Source of the DNA: Phycisphaeraceae bacterium
GTDB lineage: Bacteria > Planctomycetota > Phycisphaerae > Phycisphaerales > UBA1924
Reading direction: 5' to 3'
Length of the DNA: 64,000 nt
Assembly (NCBI GenBank): GCA_019636655.1
Contig: JAHBXB010000002.1
Span: forward strand, 508,537-572,536
Shown: piece by piece, positions 16,769 through 24,903 of the stretch
Numbering within the stretch: the stretch's first letter is position 1
Layout: every line of letters starts with the position of its first letter
Program-made: the position numbers and the translations under genes
The notes under the pieces: generated by a model
Database searches by the model: none
The model's input: the letters and a program-made list of their open reading frames with translations, nothing else
What the model was told of the DNA's origin: nothing

Positions 16769-17329
16769 TTACGCCGCGAGCCGGTCCGGCCCGTCGGCCG
16801 GGAAGGTCGAGGCGAGGGTCAGCCGCGTGCGTGCCTGGTCCTGGGCGATCTTCTCCCCGAGCGTCCTCGACATGACCGCCAACTCGGCAGACACGCGCTG
16901 CGCGGCTGACATCTGGCGGGCCAAGTCGTTGACCAGCGGACGGGCCCGGTCGATGCCGCAGTTGGCCCGCGCGACCAGGTCGGCGAGTGTGCCGGTGCGC
17001 GGTCCGGGTGTGGATGCAACAGGGGCCTCGTGGGGGGGGAGCCCCCCCTCCTCCCCCTCGAACCCCGTCCCTTCGATGAGCCGCTCGGCCCGGGTGCACA
17101 GGCAATCCAGCCGATCGGCGAGCGTCTGCGCCCACACGGCGATCCGCTCGATGCGGGCCTCGGCCATCGCCGCGTGCTCTTCGACGGCCGAGATCGCGGA
17201 GGCGCAGCGGTGGGAAATGGCCTCATGGAGTTCGGCAACCTCCGCCCCTCTTGTCGCGCGGCGGCGCGTGGAGGCGGGCTTGGCGGGAACCTCGACCGTG
17301 CGGGCGGCGGATCTGGTGCGGCGGGTCAT
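16769..17329 (-). CDS. Hypothetical helical protein
   Basis: 186 residues from the ATG at 17329, which follows GGAG by seven bases. I do not recognise it. A basic N-terminus (MTRRTRSAARTVEVPAKPAS) is followed by long Ala/Glu-rich helices (ELHEAISHRCASAISAVEEH, AEARIERIAVWAQTLADRLD) and a second helical part with QMSAAQRVSAELAVMSRTLG, suggesting a coiled coil. There is no signal peptide or membrane segment. A short Gly/Glu-rich loop in the middle (EGEEGGLPPHEAP) is encoded by one copy of the dispersed G/C repeat, so that element may have inserted into the gene. Divergent from the export cluster. Confidence 0.65.
   Translation of the reverse strand: MTRRTRSAARTVEVPAKPASTRRRATRGAEVAELHEAISHRCASAISAVEEHAAMAEARIERIAVWAQTLADRLDCLCTRAERLIEGTGFEGEEGGLPPHEAPVASTPGPRTGTLADLVARANCGIDRARPLVNDLARQMSAAQRVSAELAVMSRTLGEKIAQDQARTRLTLASTFPADGPDRLAA
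17032..17059. repeat. Dispersed G/C hairpin repeat, copy 3 (inside a gene)
   Basis: GGGGGGGGAGCCCCCCC followed by TCCTCCCCCTC. Unlike the other copies it lies within a coding region, where it codes for the Gly/Glu linker of the helical protein. Confidence 0.45.
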
Positions 17330-17629
17330 CGGTGATCTCCGTGCTGGAGTGACGAGGGCCCCAAGCGGGACTACGAGGGTGGGATCGTCCGAAAACCGGG
17401 ACGGATTGAGCATCGGGGCGGATTTTCCGGAACAACCGGCACGCGCCGCCCCCGGAATACGGGGCCGATGGGCCGGGGTCGAACCGAGGGCGACCCGCCA
17501 CGGCGCGGCCTATGGCACCGGTTTCGCTTCGCCCTCGCGCCCCTGGGCGTGAACTCGCCGGGCGCCGCGAGCGAACAGTCAGGAACGCACATGGGGTCCA
17601 TCCACACGCCACAGGAACTACGATCACCT
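17330..17629. other. Divergent intergenic region upstream of the export cluster
   Basis: About 300 bases between the helical-protein gene and the first adaptor gene. It must hold promoters for both directions, but I found no convincing -35/-10 pair, hairpin or repeat. An in-frame ATG at 17591, six bases after AGGA, is an alternative start for the adaptor. Confidence 0.4.
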
Positions 17630-18580
17630 ATGAACACCCGAACAGTCACTCGCCTGGCCGCCCTGCTGATCTCGCTCGCCGGCGCTGCGCCGATCGTGGC
17701 CCAGCCCACGGGCGACCCGGCCGGCGCCGACCCCGCCGCGACCATGGACGAGCGCCCGCTGTGGGAATCGCAGGTCGCCATCTTCGGCGGCGTCAAGGCG
17801 GACACCAAGCCCAGCAAGGACTCGGTGATGAAGTTCAGCGTGCCGACCGAGGTGCGTGAACTCAACGCGACAATCGGCAAGACCGTGAAGGCGGGGGATG
17901 TGCTGGTGCGCGGGCGCGACGCCGACGTGCTCGCCGCGATGGAGACCCAGCGGTTCCAGGTGACCAACGACGCCGAGGTGCGGGCCCAGGCGGCGCTGCT
18001 GGAGCGGGCCGAGTTCCGCTACGAGCGCGGCGTCAAGACCGGCACCCTCGCCGAGACGGAACTCAAAGACCTGGAGATCGAGAAGAAGACCGCGGCGATC
18101 CAGCTCGAGGCCGCGAGGATCAGGCTGGAGACGGAGCGGTACAAACTCAAGTATTACGAGGGCCAGTACGAGCGCTACCGGCTGGAGGCCCCCTTCGACG
18201 GCGTGATCTCCGAGGTCAACGTGGAACTGGGCCAGGGCGTCAACGACCAGGCGCCGGTGGTGCGGATCGTCGACGTCGACACCCTCTACCTCGATGCCTA
18301 CCCCGGCACCGAGGAGACGATGAACCGCGGGCTCAAGCCCAGCTCACCCGCGTGGGTGCTGATGAAACTCCCGGGCGGGCCCCGCCTGGTTGAGGGGCGA
18401 GTGATCAACGTCAACCCGGTCGCCGACTCGGTGAGCCGGACGCGGCAGGTGCGCGTCGAGATCGCGAACCCCGAGCGGTGGCCGTCGGGCACGCCCGCGA
18501 TGGTCCGCTTCGCCCCGCCCCCCAGCGGGCCATGGGACGCGGCACGACCCGTGCCGGGCAGCGGGAGGGCCAGCCGGTGA
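17630..18580 (+). CDS. Periplasmic HlyD/RND-type adaptor protein
   Basis: 316 residues. A signal peptide (RLAALLISLAGAAPIVAQP) is followed by an HlyD-type adaptor: first half-lipoyl motif VRELNATIGKTVKAGDVLVR, a helical hairpin of about 75 residues (AQAALLERAEFRYERGVKTG, KKTAAIQLEAARIRLETERY), second half-lipoyl YRLEAPFDGVISEVNVELGQ, then a beta-barrel part with VRIVDVDTLYLDAYPG and VNPVADSVSRTRQVRVE. Such adaptors bridge an inner-membrane exporter and an outer-membrane channel. First gene of the export cluster; its TGA overlaps the GTG of the next gene. The ATG at 17630 is chosen for the signal peptide; 17591 is an alternative with a better-placed AGGA. No RND pump or TolC gene is adjacent. 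Confidence 0.85.
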   Translation: MNTRTVTRLAALLISLAGAAPIVAQPTGDPAGADPAATMDERPLWESQVAIFGGVKADTKPSKDSVMKFSVPTEVRELNATIGKTVKAGDVLVRGRDADVLAAMETQRFQVTNDAEVRAQAALLERAEFRYERGVKTGTLAETELKDLEIEKKTAAIQLEAARIRLETERYKLKYYEGQYERYRLEAPFDGVISEVNVELGQGVNDQAPVVRIVDVDTLYLDAYPGTEETMNRGLKPSSPAWVLMKLPGGPRLVEGRVINVNPVADSVSRTRQVRVEIANPERWPSGTPAMVRFAPPPSGPWDAARPVPGSGRASR

Positions 18581-20574
18581 TCGACCTGAGCAACCTCAAG
18601 GCCCCCGGGTGGGGCAAGGTCGTCGCCGACCTGTCCGCGGCGGCGCACGACGACAAGTCGTACATGGACCGCCTGATGGGCATCCTCGCGCAGGTCTCCG
18701 CCGCGAGGCAGGCTGTGTTGTGGATCCCGGATCGGCGCGAAGAGGGCGGCGAGGTCGAGCCCCGCGCGGCCTCGATCTGGCCGCCGGTCCAGGCGCAGCC
18801 GGGGGCCGGGCCGATGGACGGGCCCACACCCGAGCAGATCGAGCAGCTCGCCGACGCCAAGTCCGCGGCCAGGGGCGGGATGACCACCGCCCACGCCCGC
18901 GCGTACGGACTTGATGCACAGAACACCCCCTACTACGACGCCGCGCCGACGCAGGGCTACGTCCTGGCGATCCCGCTCCCCGGCGGCGGCCTGGGCGCCG
19001 GGCAGACGGCGGTCGTCACGCTGCTCATCGAGTCGCGATCCAAGGACGCGCTGCGCAGCACCCTGGCGATGGCCGAGGTGCTGGCCGGCTACGTGCACGG
19101 GCACAGCACCCGCCAGGCCCTGAAGCGGACCCAGCACGCCTCGCTCGCCCTCGACCTGGCGACGAAACTCATCGCCTCGGTCAACACCGCCCCCAACTTC
19201 AAGGGCGCGGCGATGACCCTGTGCAACGACCTGGCCAAGCAGTTCAGCGTCGACCGCGTGGCGCTCGGGTGGGTCCGCGGGTCGGGCACCGACGGCGACT
19301 CGATCCGCGTCGAGTCGATCAGCGACACCGAGCACTTCGACCGCCGCATGGCGATGGTCGAGAAGCTCAAGCTCGCGATGGAGGAGTGCTTCGACCAGTC
19401 CCAGCCGGTGATGTACCCCCCGCCGCCGTCCGAGGGCAGCGGGGGCGACGTGCTCCTGTCACAGGCGATCGTGCACGCGCACCGCGAACTGGTGGCGGCG
19501 GATGCGGGCCTCAAGGTCTGCTCGCTGCCGCTGCGGATCGACGAGCGCGTCGTCGGCGTGGTGACGCTGGAGTCCAAGGGGCAGGGGCAGATCGACCTGG
19601 CGTCGATCGAACTGGTGCAGGCGGCGCTGGACCTGGTGGCCCCGGTGCTGCGGGTCCGCCGCAGCGACGACCGCAACCTCGCCCTCCGCGCCAAGGACTC
19701 GATGGTCAAGGCCGCCGCGTGGGCCGTGGGCCCGAAGCACACGGTGTGGAAGGCCATCGGCGTGACGGTGGCGGCGGCGCTGCTGTTCGTGACGTTCTTC
19801 ACGATGACCTACCGCGTCGGGTGCGATGCGGTCTTCGAGCCGCGGATCCGCCGCGTCGTGTCCGCGCCGATGGAGGGAGTGCTGCTCGAACTGGGCAAGG
19901 ACCGCGAGGGGCACTACATCGAGCCGGGACGCCTCGTGAAGAAGGGCGATCTGCTCGTGCAGATGGACGACAAGCCCTGGCGCCTCAGCGCCGCCGAGGC
20001 CCGGGCCAAGATGCACCAGGCGGAACTGCTCGCGAGCGCCGCCCGCAAGGAGGACGACCGCGGCAAGGTCGAGCAGGCCGACGCCCAATACCTCCAGGCC
20101 AAGGCCGAACTGGATGTGTACGAGTACAAGATCTCCCAGTCGCGGATCACCTCGCCCATCGACGGCGTGATCCTCGCCGGGCGGCTCGAGGACCGGATCG
20201 GCTCCTCGGTGAAACTCGGCGACGCCCTCATCGAGGTCTCGCCGATGGACGACATGCTCGTCGTCGCCAAGGTGGACGAACGCGACATCGCCCTGGTCAC
20301 CCGCGCCATGGAGGGCGGTAAGGGCAAGGGCGTGCTGGCGAGCAAGGCCCGGCCCAACGAGTCGTTCGACTTCACCGTCGAGCGCATCGTGCCGCTGGCC
20401 GAGGCCAAGGAGGGCAAGAACACCTTCGCGGTCTACGCCAAGCTCGACGGCCGCCCCGCCGCGTGGATGCGGCCCGGCATGGAGGCCCGTACGCGGTTCG
20501 ACACCGAGAAGCGGTCGCTGCTGTGGATCGGCACGCGCCGGATCATCGAGACCGTGCAGCTGTGGTTCTGGTAG
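18577..20574 (+). CDS. GAF-domain, transmembrane, HlyD-type fusion protein
   Basis: 665 residues from a GTG that overlaps the previous stop (GTGA), with GGGAGG upstream. The N-terminal 380 residues are soluble with GAF-like character: AARQAVLWIPDRREEGGEVE, TQGYVLAIPLPGGGLGAGQT, then LALDLATKLIASVNTAPNFK, FSVDRVALGWVRGSGTDGDS and LKVCSLPLRIDERVVGVVTL. One membrane helix follows at about 390-412 (GVTVAAALLFVTFFTMTYRV). The rest is an HlyD adaptor: RRVVSAPMEGVLLELGKDRE, LVKKGDLLVQMDDKPWRL, helices around HQAELLASAARKEDDRGK, SRITSPIDGVILAGRLEDRI and a barrel. The topology suggests a cytoplasmic sensor joined to a periplasmic adaptor, so export may respond to a small ligand or to protein contact. 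This fusion is unlike ordinary HlyD. Confidence 0.8.
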   Translation: MIDLSNLKAPGWGKVVADLSAAAHDDKSYMDRLMGILAQVSAARQAVLWIPDRREEGGEVEPRAASIWPPVQAQPGAGPMDGPTPEQIEQLADAKSAARGGMTTAHARAYGLDAQNTPYYDAAPTQGYVLAIPLPGGGLGAGQTAVVTLLIESRSKDALRSTLAMAEVLAGYVHGHSTRQALKRTQHASLALDLATKLIASVNTAPNFKGAAMTLCNDLAKQFSVDRVALGWVRGSGTDGDSIRVESISDTEHFDRRMAMVEKLKLAMEECFDQSQPVMYPPPPSEGSGGDVLLSQAIVHAHRELVAADAGLKVCSLPLRIDERVVGVVTLESKGQGQIDLASIELVQAALDLVAPVLRVRRSDDRNLALRAKDSMVKAAAWAVGPKHTVWKAIGVTVAAALLFVTFFTMTYRVGCDAVFEPRIRRVVSAPMEGVLLELGKDREGHYIEPGRLVKKGDLLVQMDDKPWRLSAAEARAKMHQAELLASAARKEDDRGKVEQADAQYLQAKAELDVYEYKISQSRITSPIDGVILAGRLEDRIGSSVKLGDALIEVSPMDDMLVVAKVDERDIALVTRAMEGGKGKGVLASKARPNESFDFTVERIVPLAEAKEGKNTFAVYAKLDGRPAAWMRPGMEARTRFDTEKRSLLWIGTRRIIETVQLWFW

Positions 20575-20597
20575 CCCCCTCCTCCTCCTCCCCTGTC
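20573..20597. repeat. C-rich element after the GAF-HlyD stop, related to the dispersed repeat
   Basis: AGCCCCCTCCTCCTCCTCCCC starts inside the stop codon of the previous gene. It has the C-rich half of the dispersed element but not the G-run, so it cannot form the hairpin. Confidence 0.35.
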
Positions 20598-20644
20598 CTG
20601 CACCCCTCTGACCGCAACGCCCAGCCCGATCGGCCAAGGTGACC

Positions 20645-22831
20645 ATGTCCGAGCGACCGACATTCAGCCCCTTCTGGCACCGCGTGCGGACGATGAAGCC
20701 GCGTCTGCGCCCCCACGTGCAGATCACCCGCCAGCGCTACCGCGGGCGGCGCTGGCACGTCGTGCACGACCCCGCTTCCAACCAGTTCTACCGCCTCAAC
20801 CCCATCGCGCACGAGTTCGTCGGCATGCTCGACGGCAGCCACGACGTCGAGACGGCGTGGAAGGCGGCGCTGCAGAAGTTCGGCGATTCGGCCCCGACGC
20901 AGAACGAGGTCATCTCGCTCATCAGCCAGCTCTACTCCGCCAACCTGCTCACCGCCGATGTGCCCCCCGAGACCGAGCAGCTACTCAAGCGCGGCAAGGA
21001 CCGCCTGAAGCGCAAGATCCAGCAGCAGCTCATCGGGATCATGTACTTCAAGATCCCGGTGTTCAATCCCGACCGCATGCTCACCGCGCTCGAGCCGGTG
21101 TTCCGCCCGATCCTCAACCGCTGGGGGTTCCTCGCCTGGTGCCTGGTCCTGTTCGCCGCGCTCTGGCAGGTGGTCATCCCCCGCTGGGGCGATCTCACCG
21201 CCGGCTTTGACGCCCTCGCCGGCGGCCGCAACCCCGGCGCGTGGGCGTGGCTCGCGGCGGTGTGGGTGGTTACCAAGGTCATCCACGAGATGGGGCACGG
21301 CCTGTTGTGCAAGCGGTTCGGCGGGCAGGTCCCCGAGTTCGGCTTCATGCTGCTGGTGCTCTTCCCCTCGCCCTACGTCGACGCCTCGGCGTGCTGGGCC
21401 TTCCCCAGCAAGTGGCAGCGGGTGGCGGTCGGCGCCGGGGGCATGCTCTTCGAGCTCTTCATCGCCAGCATCGCCGCGTTCGTCTGGGCCCAGACCGACG
21501 ACGCGACGATCCGGCAGATCGCCTACAGCGCGATGCTCACGGCGAGCGTTTCGACCGTCCTGTTCAACGCCAACCCTCTGATGCGCTTCGACGGCTACTA
21601 CATCCTCGCCGACCTTGTGGAAGTCCCCAACCTCGCCCAGCGCTCCAACCAGATCCTCAAGCACCTGATCCAGAAGTACGTCTTCCGCATCGAGCGGCCC
21701 AGCGCCCTGATGCCCAGCCAGCTCCCCGGCGAGCGGGTCATCCTCGTCGTGTACGGCCTGCTGTCGATGGCCTACCGCATCTTCCTGTTCGTCTCCATCA
21801 CCCTTTATGTGATGGGCAAGCTCTTCGCCATCGGCCTCGTCCTGGCCGTGTGGACCTCCGCCGCGTGGTTCATCATGCCCATCGGCTCGTTCGTCCACTG
21901 GCTCTCGAGCAACTCGTCGCTGGCCGAGCACCGCCTGCGCACGGTCGTCATCAGCCTGCTTCTCATCGCGGCCGGGCTGATCGGCATCGGGGTGATCCCC
22001 TGGCCCGACCACCGCCGCAGCTACGGCGTGCTGCAGTCGCTCAACCGCTCGGGGATCTATGTCGGCACCGACGGCTTCATCGTCGAGGCCCACCACCGCC
22101 CCGGCGACGAGGTCAAGGCGGGGGAGGCCATCGTCACGCTCCAGAGCCCCGAGCTGGTCCAGCAGCGCGCCAAGCTGCTCGCCATGATCGCCGAGACCCG
22201 CGTCGACGAGCGGCAGGCCTACAAGGAGGGCAAGCCCAGCGCCGCCCAGCTCGCCGACGACCGCCTCCGGGTCTACAGCGACAACCTCGAGGAGATCGAC
22301 CGCCGCATCAGCGAACTGGTCGTCCGCGCCCCGCACGACGGCGTGATCGTCTCCAACGACCCCACCCGCCTCGTCGGGGCCTTCGCGAAGCGCGGTCAGG
22401 CCATCTGCGAGGTCGTCGACACCAGCAAGATCCGCGTCGCCGCGATCGTCGAGCAGCCCGACGCCGACTGGCTCTTCGACCCGCAGCACACGCCGGTGGT
22501 CAAGATCAAGCGCTTCGCCATGACCGACTCGGTCATCCCCGCGACCCGCATCGAGCCGGTCCCCGCAGGGCGCGAGGAGCTCATCAGCGCCGCGCTGGGC
22601 TACTCCGGCGGCGGCGCCGTCGAGACCAACCCCGAGGACCGCTCCGGCCAGAGCGGCCGCCGCCCCACCTTCACCGTGCTCATCACCCCCGACATCCCGA
22701 CGGGTGACCACGTGCAGTGGCTCTCACCCGGCGAGCGGGTCAAGATCCGCTACACCCTCCCGAGCAAGCCGTTGCTGGTGCAGTGGCTCGACAGGCTCTC
22801 GAAGACCATCCAGGGCCGCGTCGACGTCTAA
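20645..22831 (+). CDS. PqqD-like / M50 metalloprotease / HlyD fusion membrane protein
   Basis: 728 residues. Residues about 20-105 form a PqqD-like winged-helix module (RGRRWHVVHDPASNQFYRLN, IAHEFVGMLDGSHDVETAWK), the fold used elsewhere to hold peptide substrates. Then several membrane helices with the site-2-protease-type zinc motif H214-E-M-G-H (VWVVTKVIHEMGHGLLCKRF) and the third ligand Asp316 in ANPLMRFDGYYILADL. After about eight membrane segments the periplasmic end is HlyD-like: GIYVGTDGFIVEAHHRPGDE, a helix pair, RISELVVRAPHDGVIVSNDP and a barrel. M50 relatives of this layout occur with peptide exporters. Start at the ATG 20645, five bases after AAGG. 70 bases after the GAF-HlyD gene and 19 before the SecA-like gene. 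No precursor peptide gene or radical SAM enzyme is nearby. Confidence 0.85.
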   Translation: MSERPTFSPFWHRVRTMKPRLRPHVQITRQRYRGRRWHVVHDPASNQFYRLNPIAHEFVGMLDGSHDVETAWKAALQKFGDSAPTQNEVISLISQLYSANLLTADVPPETEQLLKRGKDRLKRKIQQQLIGIMYFKIPVFNPDRMLTALEPVFRPILNRWGFLAWCLVLFAALWQVVIPRWGDLTAGFDALAGGRNPGAWAWLAAVWVVTKVIHEMGHGLLCKRFGGQVPEFGFMLLVLFPSPYVDASACWAFPSKWQRVAVGAGGMLFELFIASIAAFVWAQTDDATIRQIAYSAMLTASVSTVLFNANPLMRFDGYYILADLVEVPNLAQRSNQILKHLIQKYVFRIERPSALMPSQLPGERVILVVYGLLSMAYRIFLFVSITLYVMGKLFAIGLVLAVWTSAAWFIMPIGSFVHWLSSNSSLAEHRLRTVVISLLLIAAGLIGIGVIPWPDHRRSYGVLQSLNRSGIYVGTDGFIVEAHHRPGDEVKAGEAIVTLQSPELVQQRAKLLAMIAETRVDERQAYKEGKPSAAQLADDRLRVYSDNLEEIDRRISELVVRAPHDGVIVSNDPTRLVGAFAKRGQAICEVVDTSKIRVAAIVEQPDADWLFDPQHTPVVKIKRFAMTDSVIPATRIEPVPAGREELISAALGYSGGGAVETNPEDRSGQSGRRPTFTVLITPDIPTGDHVQWLSPGERVKIRYTLPSKPLLVQWLDRLSKTIQGRVDV

Positions 22832-22850
22832 CCCCGGGGACCGTTGATCC

Positions 22851-24857
22851 ATGTCGCAGGCGGTCACACGCTACAACGCGATCTTCGAGTCGGTGCGCAG
22901 CCGGCGCCGGCGCCCCGAGTCGCACAAGGGGCTGGACTCCTTCGCGGCGCACACCGCGATGGTGCTGCGCAACCGCCGCATCTCCCTCTCGTTCCTGCGA
23001 CGCCAGGCCGAGGCGATCGACCGCCTCGAGCCGGCGATGCGCCACCACTCCGAGGCCGCGCTCGACGACCGCCTCCGCACCCTCCGCGAGGTCTTCGTCC
23101 GCGGCCGGCAGGACGACGAGACCCTCCACCACGCCTTCGCCGCGGCCCGCGAGGTCGGCCGGCGCGAGACGGGCGAGGAGGCGTACATCGTCCAGCTCAT
23201 GGGCGCCTTGGCCCTGTACCACGGCCGCATCATCGAGATGCTCACCGGCGAGGGCAAGACGCTCACCGGCTCGCTCGCCGCGCCCCTCATCGCCTGGCGG
23301 CACCGCTACCTGCACATCTTCACCGTGAACGACTACCTCGCCCAGCGCGACGCCGAATCGCGCCGGAAGATCTACCGGCGCTGCGGCTGCGAAGTCGGGG
23401 CGATCCACCAGAACCTCGAGCCCGAGGCCCGCTTCGGCATCTATGCGCGCCCGATCGTCTACGGCACCCCCAAGCAGATCACCGCCGACTGGCTCCGCGA
23501 CCAGCTCCGCATGGGCCCGATGACCTCGGCCTGGGCGGGCCGGCGCGCCATGACCGCCGCCCCCTCCGCCGCCGGCGGGCCAATGATCCCCGGCCTGCGC
23601 GCCGCGATGGTCGACGAGGCCGATGCGGTGCTCATCGACGAGGGGGTCGTGCCGCTCATCATCGCCAGGGCCCGGCGCGAGGACGAGATGGCCCCGGTCT
23701 ACAAGCAGGCCGCAGAGATCGCCCGCAGGCTCGACGAGGGGCCCGACTACAAGGTCGTCCACCTCCAGCGCCGGGCCGACCTCACCCGTCGCGGCCGCCA
23801 CCGCGTCTCCGAGATGACTTTCAAGTTCGACGAGCCCATCTGGCGGGCCAGCCGGCGCGCCGAGGAGCTCGTCCGCCAGGCGCTCGTCGCCCGGCACTGC
23901 TACCTCAACGGACACCAGTACGCCGTCGTCGACGGGCGCGTCGTCATCGTCGACGAGTACACCGGCCGCTTCCTCCCCGATCGCTCGTGGGAGCATGGCC
24001 TGCACCAGGCCGTGGAAGCCAAAGAAGACCTCGACGTCACCGCCGACCGCGAGACCCTCGCCCGCGTCTCCTTCCAGCGATTTTTCCGCATGTACCCGAC
24101 GCTCTCGGGCATGACCGGCACCGCCGCCGACGCCACCGGCGAGATGGAGCGCGTCTACTCCCGCCCCGTCACCGTCATCCCCACCAACCGCCCCCTCATC
24201 CGCGAGCGCTGGCCCACCCGCGTCTTCCGCACCAGCGAGGCCCGCTGGAACGCCGTCATCGAGTCGATCCGTGAACTCCACGCGGCGGGCCGGCCCATCC
24301 TCGCCGGAACCCGCTCCATCGAGGCGAGCGAGCACCTCTCCCGGCGCCTCACCGAGGCCGGCCTGGAGCACCGCGTGCTCAACGCCACCCACGACAAGGA
24401 AGAGGCGGACCTGATCCAGTTCGCGGGCGACTCCCGCGCGGGGGCCTCGGGCGCTCCCGCCATCACCGTGGCGACCAACATGGCCGGCCGCGGCACCGAC
24501 ATCAAACCCGATGCGCCCGCCATCAAGGCCGGCGGTCTGCACGTCATCCTCACCGAGATGCACTCAGCCAAGCGCATCGACCGCCAGTTCATCGGCCGCG
24601 CCGGCCGGCAGGGCGATCCGGGCTCGTCGCAGATGTTCGTCAGCCTCGAGGACGAGCTCGTCCGCCTGCACGCCCGGCCCTTCGCCGCGCGGCTGCGGGC
24701 CTCCGCCCGGCGGGAAGAACTCGCCGGCGCCCAGCTCCGCATCGCCCTCGCGATGTTTCGCCTCGCCCAGCGGGCGGGAGAGTCCCGCGGCCGGCGCAGC
24801 CGTGCCGAGGTGCTGCGGCAGGACGACTGGATCGACAAGAACCTGCCAGGCGGCTGA
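22851..24857 (+). CDS. SecA-like protein-export ATPase, shortened
   Basis: 668 residues, against roughly 830-900 for SecA. The DEAD motor is complete: Walker A HGRIIEMLTGEGKTLTGSLA (Lys at about 135), VNDYLAQRDAESRRKIY, IVYGTPKQITADWLRDQLRM, Walker B MVDEADAVLIDEGVVPLI (Asp255), the preprotein-binding region around YKVVHLQRRADLTRRG, YAVVDGRVVIVDEYTGRFLP, MYPTLSGMTGTAADATGEME, VATNMAGRGTDIK and FIGRAGRQGDPGSSQMF. After FVSLEDELVRLHARPF only about 85 residues remain, so most of the helical wing, the C-terminal linker and the zinc-binding SecB site are missing. A Ser-rich loop interrupts the region before Walker B (AMTAAPSAAGGPMIPG). The context (adaptor, GAF-HlyD, M50-HlyD) argues for a dedicated exporter ATPase distinct from housekeeping SecA. 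Confidence 0.88.
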   Translation: MSQAVTRYNAIFESVRSRRRRPESHKGLDSFAAHTAMVLRNRRISLSFLRRQAEAIDRLEPAMRHHSEAALDDRLRTLREVFVRGRQDDETLHHAFAAAREVGRRETGEEAYIVQLMGALALYHGRIIEMLTGEGKTLTGSLAAPLIAWRHRYLHIFTVNDYLAQRDAESRRKIYRRCGCEVGAIHQNLEPEARFGIYARPIVYGTPKQITADWLRDQLRMGPMTSAWAGRRAMTAAPSAAGGPMIPGLRAAMVDEADAVLIDEGVVPLIIARARREDEMAPVYKQAAEIARRLDEGPDYKVVHLQRRADLTRRGRHRVSEMTFKFDEPIWRASRRAEELVRQALVARHCYLNGHQYAVVDGRVVIVDEYTGRFLPDRSWEHGLHQAVEAKEDLDVTADRETLARVSFQRFFRMYPTLSGMTGTAADATGEMERVYSRPVTVIPTNRPLIRERWPTRVFRTSEARWNAVIESIRELHAAGRPILAGTRSIEASEHLSRRLTEAGLEHRVLNATHDKEEADLIQFAGDSRAGASGAPAITVATNMAGRGTDIKPDAPAIKAGGLHVILTEMHSAKRIDRQFIGRAGRQGDPGSSQMFVSLEDELVRLHARPFAARLRASARREELAGAQLRIALAMFRLAQRAGESRGRRSRAEVLRQDDWIDKNLPGG

Positions 24858-24890
24858 CCGGGCGTGCACACCCGCCCGCACCCCCCGCCG

Positions 24891-24896
24891 TACGCT
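24891..24896 (+). promoter_or_regulatory. Leaderless -10 element for the THUMP-like methyltransferase
   Basis: TACGCT ends seven bases before the ATG at 24904 (and one base before the ATG at 24898), which supports 24904 as the start and a separate promoter after the export cluster. Confidence 0.4.
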
Positions 24897-24903
24897 CATG
24901 GCG

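Noticed and set aside
20981-22711. A 576-codon minus-strand frame opposite the M50-HlyD gene
   Set aside because: Asp/Glu/Gly/Val-rich shadow with no domain; the plus strand has the HEMGH protease.
22740-24563. A 607-codon minus-strand frame opposite the SecA-like gene
   Set aside because: Antisense composition; all motifs lie on the plus strand.
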